DNA of 64,000 nt, taken from contig NZ_JOAG01000010.1 of the NCBI RefSeq assembly GCF_000725485.1, positions 1-64,000 on the forward strand, given 5' to 3'. Each line of letters opens with the position of its first letter. Within the stretch, counting starts at the first letter, position 1. Shown in pieces: positions 16,496-28,600 of the stretch. A program made the translations under genes and the position numbers. This DNA is from Nonomuraea candida (GTDB lineage Bacteria > Actinomycetota > Actinomycetes > Streptosporangiales > Streptosporangiaceae). The notes under the pieces are model-generated. The model made no database searches and was not told the DNA's origin. It saw only the letters and a list, made by a program, of their open reading frames with translations.

Positions 16496-19400
16496 TCACC
16501 TTTCGATCGTCGGGTCGCAGGAGCGGGCGATCGAGCGCAGCGCGGCCAGGAAGTCCCCGGCGACCCGCTCGACGGTCTCCCTGTCGTGCAGGGCCACGGA
16601 GTAGTGCCAGTCGAAGGCGAGCACGCCGCCCTGGGCCGCACCGACCACCTCCAGCGGGTGCAGCACCCGCTCGCCGGGGTCCTGCTCCTGGCCGATGGTG
16701 TCGTGGAAGGCGTGGTAGAGGGACCTGCCCGAGGTCCGGGTGATCTCGTCGATCTGGCTGTGGTAGTTGAACAGCACCTCCGGCGAGCGCCGCCCGGTCA
16801 GCTCGGTGTCCCCGAGGTGGCGCAGCGCCCCGTAGCCCAGGCCGTTGCCCGGCAGGGCGCGCAGGGCGCGGCGCACGGACCTGACCACGGCCGGCCAGGC
16901 CGGCTCGGCGGAGGCCGGCACGTCCAGCAGCACCGGGTAGGAGCTGGTGAACCAGCCGACCGTGCGGGACAGGTCGATGTCGTCGAAGATCTCCTCCCTG
17001 CCGTGGCCCTCCAGCTCGACGACGAGCCGCCGCTCGCCCGTCCACCGCCACAGGGCCCAGGCCAGGCCGCCGAGCAGCACGTCGTTGACGCGGGCGCGGA
17101 ACACGCCGGGCGCCACGTGCAGCAGCGCGGCCGACTCGCGCTCGTCCAGCGAGACCCGCAGGATCCGGCGGGAGGAGACGACGTTCTCGCCGTCGCGGTC
17201 GGCCGGCAGCGGCGTGCTCTCCGGCACCGCCGCCCAGTACGCCACCTCCTCGTCGAACCCGCCGCCCGCGACGTGCTCGACCAGCCGCCGCGCCCACTGC
17301 TGGAACGACGACGTCTTCGGCCCCAGGTCCGGCGTGCCGCCCTCGGCGGCCTGCCGGTAGGCGGTGTCCAGGTCGTCGCTGAGCACCCGCCAGGACACGG
17401 CGTCCACCACCAGGTGGTGCACGGTGACGTACAGCCAGGGCCGCCGGCCGGGACCGAGGTCGAACAGCAGCGCCCGCAGCAGCGGGCCGGCGGCCAGGTC
17501 CATGGACGAGTCGGCCGCGACGGCCAGCGCGTCCATGGCGGCCCTCAGGCCCTCCTCCGGCACCGCCGACAGGTCGTGCCGGTGCAGCACCTCGGCCGGC
17601 TCCTCCGGCGCGTTGTGCTGGCTCCAGCGGCCGTCCTGCCGCGCGAAACGCATGCGCAGCGCGTCGTGCTGGCGCAGGACGGCCGCCAGCGCGGCGCGGA
17701 GCGCGGCCTCGTCGACGCCCTCCGCCAGCTCGGCCAGCACGGACTGGACGGTGTGGTGCGGGGCCACGGTGTGGGTGCTCAGGAACTCCTGCTGGATCGG
17801 GGTCAGCGGCACCTCGCCCTCGACCGCCGTCTGCGTGGCCTGGACGGGCGCGCCCGTGCCGGCGACCGCGGCCAGCTCCTCGACGGTCTGGTGGCGGAAC
17901 AGGTCGCTGGAGTAGACGGGCAGCCCCGCCCGCCTGCTCTTGAAGACCACCTGGATGCTGAGGATGGAGTCGCCGCCCAGCTCGAAGAAGTTGTCCCGCA
18001 CGCCGACCCGCTCGACGCCCAGCACCTCCGCCCAGATGGCCGCCATGGCCTCCTCGGCGGGGGTGCGGGGGGCGACGTAGGAGCGCGCGGCCTCGTCCTG
18101 GACGGGCTCGGGCAGCGCGCGCCGGTCCACCTTGCCGTGCGGGGTGAGCGGCAGCCGGTCGAGCACGACGAACGCCGCGGGCACCATGTACTCCGGCAGC
18201 GTGCCGCCGGCGAACCCGGCCAGCTCCTTCGGCTCGACGGCGGCGCCCGCCCCGGCCACGACGTAGCCGACCAGGCGCCGCTGCCCCGGCTGGTCCTCGC
18301 GCACGACGACCGCGGCCCTGGCGACCGCCGGGTGGCGGCCGAGCGCCTGCTCGATCTCGCCCAGCTCGATCCGGTAGCCGCGGACCTTGACCTGGTCGTC
18401 GGTCCTGCCGACGAACTCCAGGCTCCCGTCCGCCCGCCACCGCATCAGGTCGCCCGTCCGGTACATGCGCGCCCCCGGCGGGCCGAACGGATCGGCCACG
18501 AAGCGCTCGGCGGTCATCCCCGGCCGCGCCCAGTAGCCCCGGGTGACGCCGTCACCCCCGATGTACGCCTCCCCCGCCACCCCGGCGGGCACCGGGTTCA
18601 GGTCGCCGTCCAGCAGGTAGACGCGGGCGTGGGCGACCGGCCGGCCGATGGGCACGACGGCGTCGCCGGCCGCCACTTCCGCCACCGGGAAGCAGGTCGC
18701 GGTGACCGAGCACTCGGTGGGGCCGTAGGCGTTGACGATCTCCAGGCCGGGCAGCGCCTCCCTGACCCGCGCGCAGTGCGCGGGCGACAGGGCCTCGCCG
18801 CCGACGACGACCTTCCGCAGCCCGGCCAGGATGCCGGGGTCGGTGTCGGCGATGGCGTGGAAGAACCCGGCCGCGAACGACATCGCCTCGACCCGGTGCG
18901 CCCGCAGGAAGGCGTCGAGCTGGTCCACCGAGCGGAAGTCGCCCGGCTGCACCGCCAGGCAGGCGCCGGTGAGCAGCGCGTTCCACAGCTCGTTCTGCGA
19001 GGCGTCGAAGGAGATGGAGTGGTGCTGGGCGATGGTGGCCGCGCCGCCGAAGGTGTGCCGGCCGTCGGCGCGCACCAGCCGCACCAGCCCCCGGTGGGTG
19101 AGCATCGCGGCCTTGGGCCGCCCGGTCGAGCCGGAGGTGTAGACGAGCACCGCGAGGTTGCCGGGGGTGAGGGCGACCTCGGGGGCGGTGCGCGGGTGCC
19201 GGTCGAGGCCGGCGGCGCGCTCGTCCAGCCGGATGACCTCGGCCCGGACGGTGGGCAGCCGGTCGGCCAGGCCGGAGTGGGTGATCAGGACCGGGGGCGC
19301 GGTGTCGTCGAGCATGTGGGCCAGCCGGTCGCGCGGATAGAAGGGGTCGAGCGGCACGTACGCGCCGCCCGCCTTCAGCACGCCGAGCACGGCCGTCACC

Positions 19401-22400
19401 AGGTCGAGGCCGCCTTCGAGGCAGATCCCGACGGGCACCTCCGGGCCGACGCCGCGCCCGGCCAGCTCGTGGGCGAGCTGGTTGGCGCGGCCGTCCAGCT
19501 CCGCGTAGGTCAGCCGCTCGTCCCCGCACACCACGGCCGGCGCGCCGGGGACCCGGCGGGCCTGCTCGGCGAAGAGGTCGGGCAGGCAGCGCTCGGGGTA
19601 GCCGGTCGCGCTGTCGTTCCACTCCACCAGCAGCCGGCGCAGCTCGGCCTCCCCGGCCACGGGCAGCGCCCGCAGCGGGCGGTCCGGCTCGGCCGCCATG
19701 GCGTCGAGCAGGCCGAGCAGGTGGTCGGCGAAGCCGCGGGCGGTGCTCTCGTCGATCAGGAGGGGGTCGTAGCCCAGGCGCATGGCCAGCGTGTCGGTCA
19801 TGTGGGCGACGCAGGTCAGCGCGTAGTTCGAGGTCTCCACGCTGGTCATCTCGCGGATGCGCAGCCCGCTGCGGCCCGCGGCCTCGTCGTCGTAGGGGAA
19901 GTTCTCGAACACCACGGCGCTGTCGAACAGGTTGGCGCCGGGCGGCATCTCGCTCCACTGCCTGACCTGGGCGAGCGAGACGTACTCGTACTGGCGGGCG
20001 TCCACCTGCTGCTCCTGGATGCGGCGCAGCCAGGTCAGCACGTCGAGGTCGCGGTCCACGTGGACGCGGGCCGGGAGCGTGTTGATGAACAGGCCGATCA
20101 TCTCGTCGGAGCCGGCCAGGTCGGCCGGGCGGCCGGAGACGGTGGTGCCGAAGCACACGTCCCGCTCGCCGCCGTAGCGGGACAGCGCCGCCGCCCAGGC
20201 GCCCTGGATCAGGGTGTTGACGGTCAGGCGGGCGTCGCGGGCGAAGCGCTCCAGCCGCCTCGTGCGCTCGGGCGACAGCCGCAGGTCCAGACTGGCGGTG
20301 TCGCGCGACTGGTGGGCGCGGACCGGCGGCCGGTCGTACGGCAGCGGCGTCGGCGCGGTGAACCCGGCCATCGTCCTGGTCCAGTATTCGGCCGCGGCGC
20401 TCTCGTCCTGCTCCGACAGCCAGCGCAGGTAGTCGCGGTACGGGCGGCGGGCCTTGGGCGCGCTCGCCGGCCCCCCGGTGAGGCCGGCGTGCTCCGCGAA
20501 CACCTCCGACAGCACGTCGGCGAAGCTCCAGCCGTCGAGCAGGATGTGGTGCGAGGACCACAGGATCCGCACGCTCGTGTCCGTCAGGCGGGCGATGTGC
20601 AGGCCCATCAGCGGCGGCACGGCCAGGTCGAGCTCCTCGCGGGAGCACTCCTCCCACAGCCGCCGGCCCCGCTCCCGCTGCTCTTCGGGGGTGAGCCCGC
20701 GCCAGTCGTGCCGGGTGACGGGCAGCAGGACGTCGCGGTGCACGACCTGGAGCGGCGCGCCCACGTCCTCGCCGGTGACGGCGGTGCGCAGGATCGGGGT
20801 GCGGTCCACCACGCGCTGGAAGGCGGCGGCGAGCGCCGTGGGGTCGGAGACGCCGTCGAGCACCAGGCCGAAGTGGGTGTAGTAGATGTCGCTCTCGTGC
20901 TTGCCGAGCGAGTGGAACAGCAGGCCGCTCTGCATGGGGGTGAGCGGGTAGACGTCCTCGACGCCGCGGCCGTCGCCGGCGATCCGGTCCACGCCCTCCT
21001 GGTCGAGGCCGGCCAGGGGGAAGTCCGAGGGGGTGCGCCCGCCCGCGCCGGGTTCGGCGCAGTGCTCGGCGATCTCGGCCAGCGCGCTCGCGAAGCGGCC
21101 GGCGAGCCGCGCGACGGTCTCCTCGTGGTGGATGCCGTCGGCGTACTCCCACTCGAAGGTGAGCCGCCCGTCCCGCACCATGCCGGTGATCTCGATGAGG
21201 TTCTGGCGCGGCAGGTCGGGCCCCCGGTCGGGCACGGGGCTGGGCAGCCAGCCGCGCACCAGGCCGTCGTCGCCGGCGCTCATGTCGAAGCGGCCGTGGT
21301 AGTTGAAGCCCACCTGGCAGCCGCGCCCGCCGCCGAGGCCGCTCCCGGAGCGGAGGTAGCGCAGCACGCCGTAGCCGAGGCCGGCGGTGGGGACGGCGCG
21401 CAGCGTCTCCTTGACGGCCTTGATGACGCTCCCCCAGTCCCGGCTGCCGGGCAGGGTCAGCGCGACGGGGTACAGGCCGGTGAACCAGCCGACGGTGTGG
21501 GAGAGGTCCACGCCGTCGAACAGGTCCTCGCGCCCGTGCCCCTCCATCTCCACCGGCACGGTGCCGCCGCCCGTCCAGTCGGCCAGGACGGTGGCCAGGG
21601 CGCTGAGGAGCACGTCGTTGACCTGGGTGCGGTAGACGCCGGGCACGTCGCGCAGCAGGGCGCGGGTGGTCTCGGCGCTCAGCCGCACCGACACGGTGCG
21701 CGCCGCGCCGACGGTGTTGGCGCCCGTGCCGTCCACGGGCAGGGGCGGCGCCTCCCGCACGCCGCGCTCGACCTCCGTCCAGTACGCCAGCTCGCCGTCG
21801 AACCGGCCTGCCCCGGCCGCCTCGGCCAGCCGGGCCGACCAGTCGCGGTAGGAGCTGGACCGGGGCTCCAGCCCGGCGCCCTCGTAGGCGGCGGCCAGGT
21901 CGCCCAGCAGGACGCGCCAGGAGACGCCGTCCATGACGAGGTGGTGCACGGTGACGAACAGCCGGGCCGCGCGGCCGGGACCGTACGTGAACAGCACGGC
22001 CCTGATCAGCGGGCCGGTGCCCGGCCGCAGCCCGCGCTGGGCCGCCAGCACGGCCGCGTGCTCGGCGCGCTCGCGGCCGGCCGCGTCCAGGTCCGACAGG
22101 TCTACCGCGCGGAACACCTCGCCCGGCTCGGCGGGCGCGTAGTGCTGGCGCCATCCGGCCCCGGTGCGCTCGGCGCGCAGGCGGAGCGCGTCGTGGTGGT
22201 CGAGCACCGCCACGAAGGCGGCGCGCAGGGCGCCGGGGTCGGCGTCCGGCGCGAGCTCCAGGAACATCGACTGGTTGAAGTGCGTCGCGCCATCGGGGAA
22301 CTCCTCGTAGTACCAGTGCTGGATGGGGGTCAGGGGGACCTCGCCGGTGGCCGGCAGCGCCCTGGCGCCCGGCGTCTCCTCGACGCCGGCCACGGCGGCC

Positions 22401-25400
22401 AGCTCGGCGATGGTCTGGTGCCGGAAGATCTGCTTGGCGGTCAGGCTCAGCCCGGCGCGGCGGGCGCGGGAGACGACCTGGAGCCCGAGGATCGAGTCGC
22501 CGCCGAGGGCGAAGAAGTTGTCCTCGACGCCGACCTCCTCCGGCGGCGCGCCCAGGACCTCGGCCCAGACGGCCGCGAGCGTGGCCTCGACGGGCGTGCG
22601 GGGGGCGGCGACGCGGCCGGGCGCGCGCACGGCCCGCTCGGGGGCGGGCAGGGCGCGCCGGTCGAGCGTGCCGCTCGGCGTCATCGGCAGCGCCGCCAGC
22701 GTCACCAGCGCGGACGGCACGGCCGGGTCGGGCACGATGTCGGCCAGGAAGGCGCGCAGCTCGCCCAGGTCGATCGTCCGGTCGCCGGCGGGGACGACGT
22801 AGCCGACCAGCCGGTCGTGCCCGGACTCGTCCCTGCGGACGGCGGCGGCGGCCCCTGCGACGGCGGGGTGGCGCGCCATCGCGCTCTCCACCTCGCCCAG
22901 CTCCACCCGGAACCCGCGCACCTTGACCTGGTCGTCCGCCCGGCCGGCCAGCTCCAGGACGCCGTCCTCGCGCCAGCGGCCGACGTCGCCGGTCCGGTAG
23001 AGGCGGGCGGCGGGGTCGGCGGAGAAGGGGTCGGGCAGGAAGCGCTGCCCGGTCAGCTCGGGACGGTTCCAGTAGCCCTGCGCCACGCCGTCGCCGCCGA
23101 TGAAGATCTCCCCGTACACGCCGGTGGGGACCGGGCGCATCCGCTCGTCCAGCACGCGCACGCTGGTGTTGATCAGCGGCCGGCCGACGGGCACGGTGGC
23201 CTGCGGCCCCATGGTCTCGACGTGCACGTCGAAGACGGTGGAGTCGACGGTGGTCTCGGTCGCGCCGTACGCGTTGGCGATGATCGTGCCGGCGGGCAGG
23301 TGGCCGAGGAGCGCGCGGCAGTCGTCGGCGGGCCACGGCTCGGACCCGACGGCGAGCACGCGCAGCGAGCCGAGCGCGCCGCCGGCGTCGGCCAGCTCCT
23401 GGGAGATGGCCTTGGCCAGCGACGGCGTGGTGACCATGATCTCCGGACGGCGCTCGCGCAGCGTGGCGACCAGCGCGGGCGGGTCGCTCATCACGTCAGG
23501 GGGGCAGATGAGCAGCTCGCCGCCGAACATGGCCGACAGCAGGAAGTCGCCGAAGAACACGTCCACCGCGACGCTGGAGACCGACAGGCAGCGCCCGCGC
23601 AGCCCGGTCAGGTCGTAGCAGGCGTCCCAGGCGCGCATGATGTGGTGCACGTTGGCGTGGCTGACCATCACGCCCTTGGGCCTGCCGGTGGAGCCGGAGG
23701 TGTAGACGACGTAGGCCAGGTCGCCGGGGGTGACGGCGGTGGCGGGGGGCCCGGTGGGCAGCGCGTCCAGGACGGCCCGGTCGCGGTCCAGGTCCACCAG
23801 CGTGGCCGGGTGGCCGGCCAGGCGGTCGCGCAGCCGGTGCTCGGTGATGACGACGGTGGCGGCGGCGTCGTCCAGCATCATGGCCAGGCGCTGGGCGGGG
23901 TGCTCGGGGTCGAGCGGGAGGAAGGCGGCGCCGGCCTTCATGACGCCCAGCATGGCGACGATCGCGTCCACGCCGCGTTCGAGGCAGATGCCGACCAGCG
24001 AGCCGGGGCCCGCGCCCAGGTCGTGCAGGTGGCGGGCGAGCCGGTCGGCGCGGCCGGCCAGGGCGGCGAACGTCAGCCGCGTGTCCCCGCAGCTCACCGC
24101 GGGCGCGTCGGGGGTGAGCGCGGCCTGCTCGTCGAAGAGCTCGTGGATCGGCCGGGCCGGGACGGGCCCGGCCGCCGGGCCGGTCCCCGCCGCGGTGAGC
24201 GCGGCCAGCTCGGCGCCGGGGATCATCTCCCGGGTGTGCAGGGGCGCGCCGGGCGCGTCGGCGATGCTGGCGAGCAGCGTGACCAGGTGCCCGCCGAGGC
24301 GTTCGACGGTGGCCCGGTCGTACAGGTCGGTGCTGTACTCCAGGTAGCACGTCAGCGAGCGGGCGTCCTCGTAGAAGTCGAAGGTGAGGTCCAGCTTGGC
24401 CACGTTGATCGGCGGCTGGATCTCCGACACCTCCAGGCCGGGCAGGCGGGGCGCGCCGTCGGCCAGGTTCTGCAGGTTGACCATGACCTGCACCAGCGGC
24501 GGGCGGCTCGGGTCCCGCTCCGGCCGCAACGTCTCGACCAGCCGCTGGAACGGCACCTCCTCGTTGGCGAACGCCTCCAGCAGCGTCGCGCGGACCTGCC
24601 GCATGAACGCGGTGAACGGCAGCGACTCGTCCACCTGCGAGCGCAGCACGACCGTGTTGATGAAGAAGCCGATCAGGTGGTCCAGGTCGGGACGGCCGCG
24701 GCCGGAGGTCACGGTGCCGATGGAGATGTCCCGCTCGCCGGCGTAGCGGCTGAGCATGAGCTTGGTGGCCGCGGCCAGCGTCATGAACAGGGTGGCGCCG
24801 TTGGCCCGGCTCAGCTCGCGCAGGCGGGCCAGCAGCGGGGCGGGCACCCGGAACTCGTGCACCGCGCCGGCCGAGCTGCGGACCGGCGGGCGGGGCCGGT
24901 CGGCCGGCAGTTCGAGCACGGGCATGCGGTCCAGCCGGCCGCGCCAGTAGGCGAGCTGGTCGTCCAGCGCCCCGGCGGCGGCGCGCTCCTGCTGCCAGGC
25001 GGCGTAGTCGGCGTACTGGACGGGGAGCGGCGGCAGCCCGGCCTGTCGCGGCGGGCACGTGCCGCCCAGCCGCGCCGTGTAGAGGGCGGCCAGCTCGGCC
25101 AGCAGGTTGCCGGTGGACCAGCCGTCGCTGACGATGTGGTGCACGCCCAGCACCAGGACGTGGTCGCCGGGGCCGAGCCGTAACAACGAGGCCCGGAACA
25201 GCGGGCCGCCGCGCAGGTCGTACGGGGTGCTCATCTCGCGCAGCAGGAACTCCTCCAGCCGCGCCTCGGCGCACTTGCCCGAGACGTCGACCAGCGGGAT
25301 GGGCCGGTCGACGTGCTCGTGCACGATCTGCACGCCGCGCCCGTCCACCGCGTCGAAGGTGGTGCGCAGCGACTCGTGCCGCCGCACGATCTCGTTGACC

Positions 25401-25663
25401 GCGGCGGTCAGCGCCGCCGCGTCGAGGTCGCCGCGCAGCCGCAGGGCGCGCAGCGCGTTGTACTCGGGGCTGTCGGGCTCCAGCTCGGCCAGGAACCACA
25501 GCCGCTGCTGGGCGAAGGACATCGGCAGGTCGGAGGTGCGCGGCACCGGCCGGATCCGCCCGTCGTCGGCGGGCGGGCCCGACTCCCCGGCGAGCTGCCG
25601 CCGGATGAGCTCGCTCAGATGGGCCGGTACGGCCGCGAGCCGGTCTTCGAAGGACGTGGACAT
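16496..25663 (-). CDS. Two-module NRPS: C-A-PCP-E-C-A-PCP-E, no thioesterase
   Basis: This is a 3055-residue synthetase. Module 3: LCL-type C domain (about 45-490, HHIVSDGWS), A domain (about 505-1010), PCP (LGGDS serine about 1056) and E domain (about 1120-1560, [10 protein letters not shown]). Module 4: DCL-type C (about 1590-2030, HHILLDGWS), A (about 2040-2530), PCP (serine about 2565) and E (about 2600-3050, [10 protein letters not shown], with Ala where Gly is more usual). The first A domain has [10 protein letters not shown] and [12 protein letters not shown], which give an arginine-like specificity pocket by hand alignment, fitting enduracididine. The frame stays open far upstream, but ATG 25663 with AAGGGA is the start. 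It follows the other NRPS gene by 14 bp. Confidence 0.94.
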   Translation of the reverse strand: MSTSFEDRLAAVPAHLSELIRRQLAGESGPPADDGRIRPVPRTSDLPMSFAQQRLWFLAELEPDSPEYNALRALRLRGDLDAAALTAAVNEIVRRHESLRTTFDAVDGRGVQIVHEHVDRPIPLVDVSGKCAEARLEEFLLREMSTPYDLRGGPLFRASLLRLGPGDHVLVLGVHHIVSDGWSTGNLLAELAALYTARLGGTCPPRQAGLPPLPVQYADYAAWQQERAAAGALDDQLAYWRGRLDRMPVLELPADRPRPPVRSSAGAVHEFRVPAPLLARLRELSRANGATLFMTLAAATKLMLSRYAGERDISIGTVTSGRGRPDLDHLIGFFINTVVLRSQVDESLPFTAFMRQVRATLLEAFANEEVPFQRLVETLRPERDPSRPPLVQVMVNLQNLADGAPRLPGLEVSEIQPPINVAKLDLTFDFYEDARSLTCYLEYSTDLYDRATVERLGGHLVTLLASIADAPGAPLHTREMIPGAELAALTAAGTGPAAGPVPARPIHELFDEQAALTPDAPAVSCGDTRLTFAALAGRADRLARHLHDLGAGPGSLVGICLERGVDAIVAMLGVMKAGAAFLPLDPEHPAQRLAMMLDDAAATVVITEHRLRDRLAGHPATLVDLDRDRAVLDALPTGPPATAVTPGDLAYVVYTSGSTGRPKGVMVSHANVHHIMRAWDACYDLTGLRGRCLSVSSVAVDVFFGDFLLSAMFGGELLICPPDVMSDPPALVATLRERRPEIMVTTPSLAKAISQELADAGGALGSLRVLAVGSEPWPADDCRALLGHLPAGTIIANAYGATETTVDSTVFDVHVETMGPQATVPVGRPLINTSVRVLDERMRPVPTGVYGEIFIGGDGVAQGYWNRPELTGQRFLPDPFSADPAARLYRTGDVGRWREDGVLELAGRADDQVKVRGFRVELGEVESAMARHPAVAGAAAAVRRDESGHDRLVGYVVPAGDRTIDLGELRAFLADIVPDPAVPSALVTLAALPMTPSGTLDRRALPAPERAVRAPGRVAAPRTPVEATLAAVWAEVLGAPPEEVGVEDNFFALGGDSILGLQVVSRARRAGLSLTAKQIFRHQTIAELAAVAGVEETPGARALPATGEVPLTPIQHWYYEEFPDGATHFNQSMFLELAPDADPGALRAAFVAVLDHHDALRLRAERTGAGWRQHYAPAEPGEVFRAVDLSDLDAAGRERAEHAAVLAAQRGLRPGTGPLIRAVLFTYGPGRAARLFVTVHHLVMDGVSWRVLLGDLAAAYEGAGLEPRSSSYRDWSARLAEAAGAGRFDGELAYWTEVERGVREAPPLPVDGTGANTVGAARTVSVRLSAETTRALLRDVPGVYRTQVNDVLLSALATVLADWTGGGTVPVEMEGHGREDLFDGVDLSHTVGWFTGLYPVALTLPGSRDWGSVIKAVKETLRAVPTAGLGYGVLRYLRSGSGLGGGRGCQVGFNYHGRFDMSAGDDGLVRGWLPSPVPDRGPDLPRQNLIEITGMVRDGRLTFEWEYADGIHHEETVARLAGRFASALAEIAEHCAEPGAGGRTPSDFPLAGLDQEGVDRIAGDGRGVEDVYPLTPMQSGLLFHSLGKHESDIYYTHFGLVLDGVSDPTALAAAFQRVVDRTPILRTAVTGEDVGAPLQVVHRDVLLPVTRHDWRGLTPEEQRERGRRLWEECSREELDLAVPPLMGLHIARLTDTSVRILWSSHHILLDGWSFADVLSEVFAEHAGLTGGPASAPKARRPYRDYLRWLSEQDESAAAEYWTRTMAGFTAPTPLPYDRPPVRAHQSRDTASLDLRLSPERTRRLERFARDARLTVNTLIQGAWAAALSRYGGERDVCFGTTVSGRPADLAGSDEMIGLFINTLPARVHVDRDLDVLTWLRRIQEQQVDARQYEYVSLAQVRQWSEMPPGANLFDSAVVFENFPYDDEAAGRSGLRIREMTSVETSNYALTCVAHMTDTLAMRLGYDPLLIDESTARGFADHLLGLLDAMAAEPDRPLRALPVAGEAELRRLLVEWNDSATGYPERCLPDLFAEQARRVPGAPAVVCGDERLTYAELDGRANQLAHELAGRGVGPEVPVGICLEGGLDLVTAVLGVLKAGGAYVPLDPFYPRDRLAHMLDDTAPPVLITHSGLADRLPTVRAEVIRLDERAAGLDRHPRTAPEVALTPGNLAVLVYTSGSTGRPKAAMLTHRGLVRLVRADGRHTFGGAATIAQHHSISFDASQNELWNALLTGACLAVQPGDFRSVDQLDAFLRAHRVEAMSFAAGFFHAIADTDPGILAGLRKVVVGGEALSPAHCARVREALPGLEIVNAYGPTECSVTATCFPVAEVAAGDAVVPIGRPVAHARVYLLDGDLNPVPAGVAGEAYIGGDGVTRGYWARPGMTAERFVADPFGPPGARMYRTGDLMRWRADGSLEFVGRTDDQVKVRGYRIELGEIEQALGRHPAVARAAVVVREDQPGQRRLVGYVVAGAGAAVEPKELAGFAGGTLPEYMVPAAFVVLDRLPLTPHGKVDRRALPEPVQDEAARSYVAPRTPAEEAMAAIWAEVLGVERVGVRDNFFELGGDSILSIQVVFKSRRAGLPVYSSDLFRHQTVEELAAVAGTGAPVQATQTAVEGEVPLTPIQQEFLSTHTVAPHHTVQSVLAELAEGVDEAALRAALAAVLRQHDALRMRFARQDGRWSQHNAPEEPAEVLHRHDLSAVPEEGLRAAMDALAVAADSSMDLAAGPLLRALLFDLGPGRRPWLYVTVHHLVVDAVSWRVLSDDLDTAYRQAAEGGTPDLGPKTSSFQQWARRLVEHVAGGGFDEEVAYWAAVPESTPLPADRDGENVVSSRRILRVSLDERESAALLHVAPGVFRARVNDVLLGGLAWALWRWTGERRLVVELEGHGREEIFDDIDLSRTVGWFTSSYPVLLDVPASAEPAWPAVVRSVRRALRALPGNGLGYGALRHLGDTELTGRRSPEVLFNYHSQIDEITRTSGRSLYHAFHDTIGQEQDPGERVLHPLEVVGAAQGGVLAFDWHYSVALHDRETVERVAGDFLAALRSIARSCDPTIER

Positions 25664-25677
25664 GTGGTGTGATCCCT

Positions 25678-28600
25678 TCAGATCCCGCGCGAGGAGTCGG
25701 TTCCGGTTGCCGCCGAGACGAGCTCCAGGATCTTGACCTGGATCTGCTCGGCCAGGGCCGCGATGCGCGGCTGGTCGAAGAGGTCGTTCGGCGTGATGTC
25801 CACGCCGAACGCGCCGCGCATCCGCGACACCAGCCGGACGCTGCTGATGGAGTCGCCGCCGAGGTCGAAGAAGTTGTCCTCGATGCCGACGGGGTCGATG
25901 GCGAGCACCTCGGACCAGATCCGGCACAACGCCTCTTCGGTGGGGTTGCGCGGCGGCAGGTAGCCGCTGCCGGTGTCGTCCTGGGTGCCGGGCGGGGGCA
26001 GGGCGTCGCGGTCGAGCTTGCCGTTGCGGCTCAGCGGCAGCTTCGCCATCGGCACGAACACGGACGGCACCATGTAGTCCGGCAGGAACCCGGACAGGTG
26101 GGCGCGCAGCTCGTCGGCGGTGGGTGCGGGCCGGCCGGGCGCGGGCACCACGTAGGCGATCAGGCGCTTGTTGCCGGCCTCGTCCTCCCGGACGACGACC
26201 GCGGTCTCGGCCAGGCCGCTGTGGCCGATCAGCACGTTCTCGATCTCGCGCAGCTCCACCCGGAAGCCGCGGATCTTCACCTGGTCGTCCACCCGGCCGG
26301 CGAACTCCAGCGTGCCGTCGGCGTTCCAGCGGACCAGGTCGCCCGAGCGGTAGAGGCGCGCTCCCGGCGGGCCGAACGGGTCGGGGACGAAGCGCTCGGC
26401 GGTCAGGTCGGGGCGGCCGACGTAGCCGCGGGCCACGGCGTCGCCGCCGATGTAGAGCTCGCCGGTGACGCCGACCGGGGCCGGGGAGAGCCGCTCGTCC
26501 AGGACGTAGACGCGGTCGTTGGGGATGGGGCCGCCGATCGGCACGTTGTCGTAGTCGGCGTCGGGGTCCACGGGGAAGAGGGTGACGGCGATGGCGCCCT
26601 CGCTCGGCCCGTAGTTGTTGACCAGCTTCCTGCCGCGTGACCAGATCCTGGCCATCTCGGTGCTCAGCACCTCCCCGCCGACCCGGATGAACTCCAGGTT
26701 GGGCAGCGCGGCGGCGTCCAGGGCGGGCAGGACGGTGGGCGGCATGGTCACCGCGGTCACCTCCTTGGTGCGCAGCTCCTCGATGAGCTGCGCGCCGCCG
26801 TAGCCGGAGGCGGCGACGGGGGCGACGAGGGTGGCGCCCACCGCCAGCGTGCTGAACACGTCCAGGGAGGCGGCGTCGAAGCTCATCGGGCAGAGCTGGA
26901 AGACCCGGCTCTCGTGGGTGAGCCACAGGTCGCACACCGCCTCGACGGTGTTGACGAGCGAGCGGTGCTCGACCATGACGCCCTTGGGCCGGCCGGTCGA
27001 GCCGGAGGTGTAGACGACGTAGACGAGGTCGCGCGGCCCGCCGGTGGTCTCGGGGACCCGGTCGGGGCAGGCGGCGACGAGCGGCCAGTCGGCGTCCATG
27101 CGCACGAGGCGGACCTGGTCCGGGTCGAACGCCCCCGCCAGCTCCTCGCGGGTCAGCACGACGGCGGGGCCCGACTCCTCCACCATGACGCGCAGCCGCT
27201 CCGGCGGGTAGTCGGGGTCCATCGGCACGTACGCGCCGCCCGCCTTGAGCACGCCGAGGATGCCGACGATGAGGTCGGGCCCGCGCTCGACGGCGATGCC
27301 GACGCGGACGTCGGCCCCGACGCCGAAGCCGGTCAGGTACTGGGCCAGCCGGTTGGCCCGGCTCTCCAGCTCGGCGTAGGACAGCCGGACGTCGCCCCGC
27401 TCCACGGCGACGGCCTCGGGCCAGTCGCGGGCCCGCTCGCTGATCAGCTCGTGGATGCGGCGCTCGATCGAGTAGCCGGCCGGGGTGCCGCTCCACTCCT
27501 TGACCAGCATCCGGTGCTCGGCGCCGGTGAGCATGGACAGCTCGCCGATGGTCCGCCCGGGGTCGTCGGCGATGGACTCCAGCAGGGTGAGCAGGTGCCG
27601 CAGGACCCGCTCGACGGTGGCGGCGTCGAACAGCGCGGGGTCGTACAGCAGCCGCATCGACAGCTCCCGGCCGGGGAAGACGCTGAGGCCGATCGGGTAG
27701 TTGGTGCTGAAGCCGACCTCCATGCGGGTCAGTTCGAGGCCGGGCGGCGTCATGTCGGGGTCGAAGGGATAGTTCTGGAAGACCAGGACGCTGTCGAACA
27801 GGCTGACCCCGGCGGGCACGCCGCTCCACGCCTGCATCCTGGGCAGCGGCACCCAGTCGAACTCCCGGGCGGCGGCCTGCTCGTGCTGCGTCTCGCGCAG
27901 CCAGGGCAGCAGGTCGCGGCCGTTGTCGACGCCCAGGCGGACGGGCAGCGTGTTGATGAGCATGCCGGTGACGGCGTCCACGCCGGGCAGGTCGGCGGGG
28001 CGGGTGGAGACGGTGGTGCCGAAGCAGACGTCCCGCTCGCCGCTGTAGCGCGACAGCAGGATCGCCCAGGCGCCCTGCACGAGGGTGTTCATGGTCAGCT
28101 TGGTGCGCTGCGCGCAGGCGGCCAGCGCGGCGGCCAGCTCTCCGGGCACCCGCGCCTCGACGGCGCCGGTCGCGCGGGGGCGGTAGCCCTCGCCCGGCTG
28201 CCGGTCGAAGGCGAGCTTCGTCTGGGTGTCGAAGCCGGCCAGCCGGCCCTGCCAGTAGTCCTTGGCGGCCGGCTCGTCGCGCCCGGCCAGCCAGTCCACG
28301 TAGCCGCGGAAGCCGGGGCGCGGCGCGGGCGGGGGCACGTCGCCGCCGAGGTCCGCGGCGTAGTCGGCGAAGACGTCGGCGAGCAGGCCGGAGGCGCTCC
28401 AGCCGTCGATCAGGAGGTGGTGGACGGACCAGACGACCTGGACGGCGCTGCCGGTGAGCCGGGCGATGGCGAGCCTGCTCAGCGGAGCCCGGGCGAAGTC
28501 GACGCCCGCGGCCTTGTCCTCGTCGAGGAGGCGGCGCAGCCGCGCGTCCCGCCCGGCCTCCGGCAGGCCCCGCCAGTCCAGCAGGACGGTGGGGAGCGTG

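Noticed and set aside
16091..25183. A 3030-codon open frame on the + strand antisense to the NRPS genes, rich in Arg, Gly, Val and Gln
   Set aside because: It is the mirror of the NRPS reading frame in very GC-rich DNA. It has no domains or ribosome binding site and a composition typical of antisense frames. The same holds for 26914-31374 (+) and 7760-10885 (-).
25664..27829. Upstream extension of the second NRPS frame into the first NRPS gene
   Set aside because: The frame is open by chance across the end of the first NRPS gene. Real NRPS sequence, with a start codon and ribosome binding site, begins at 25663.
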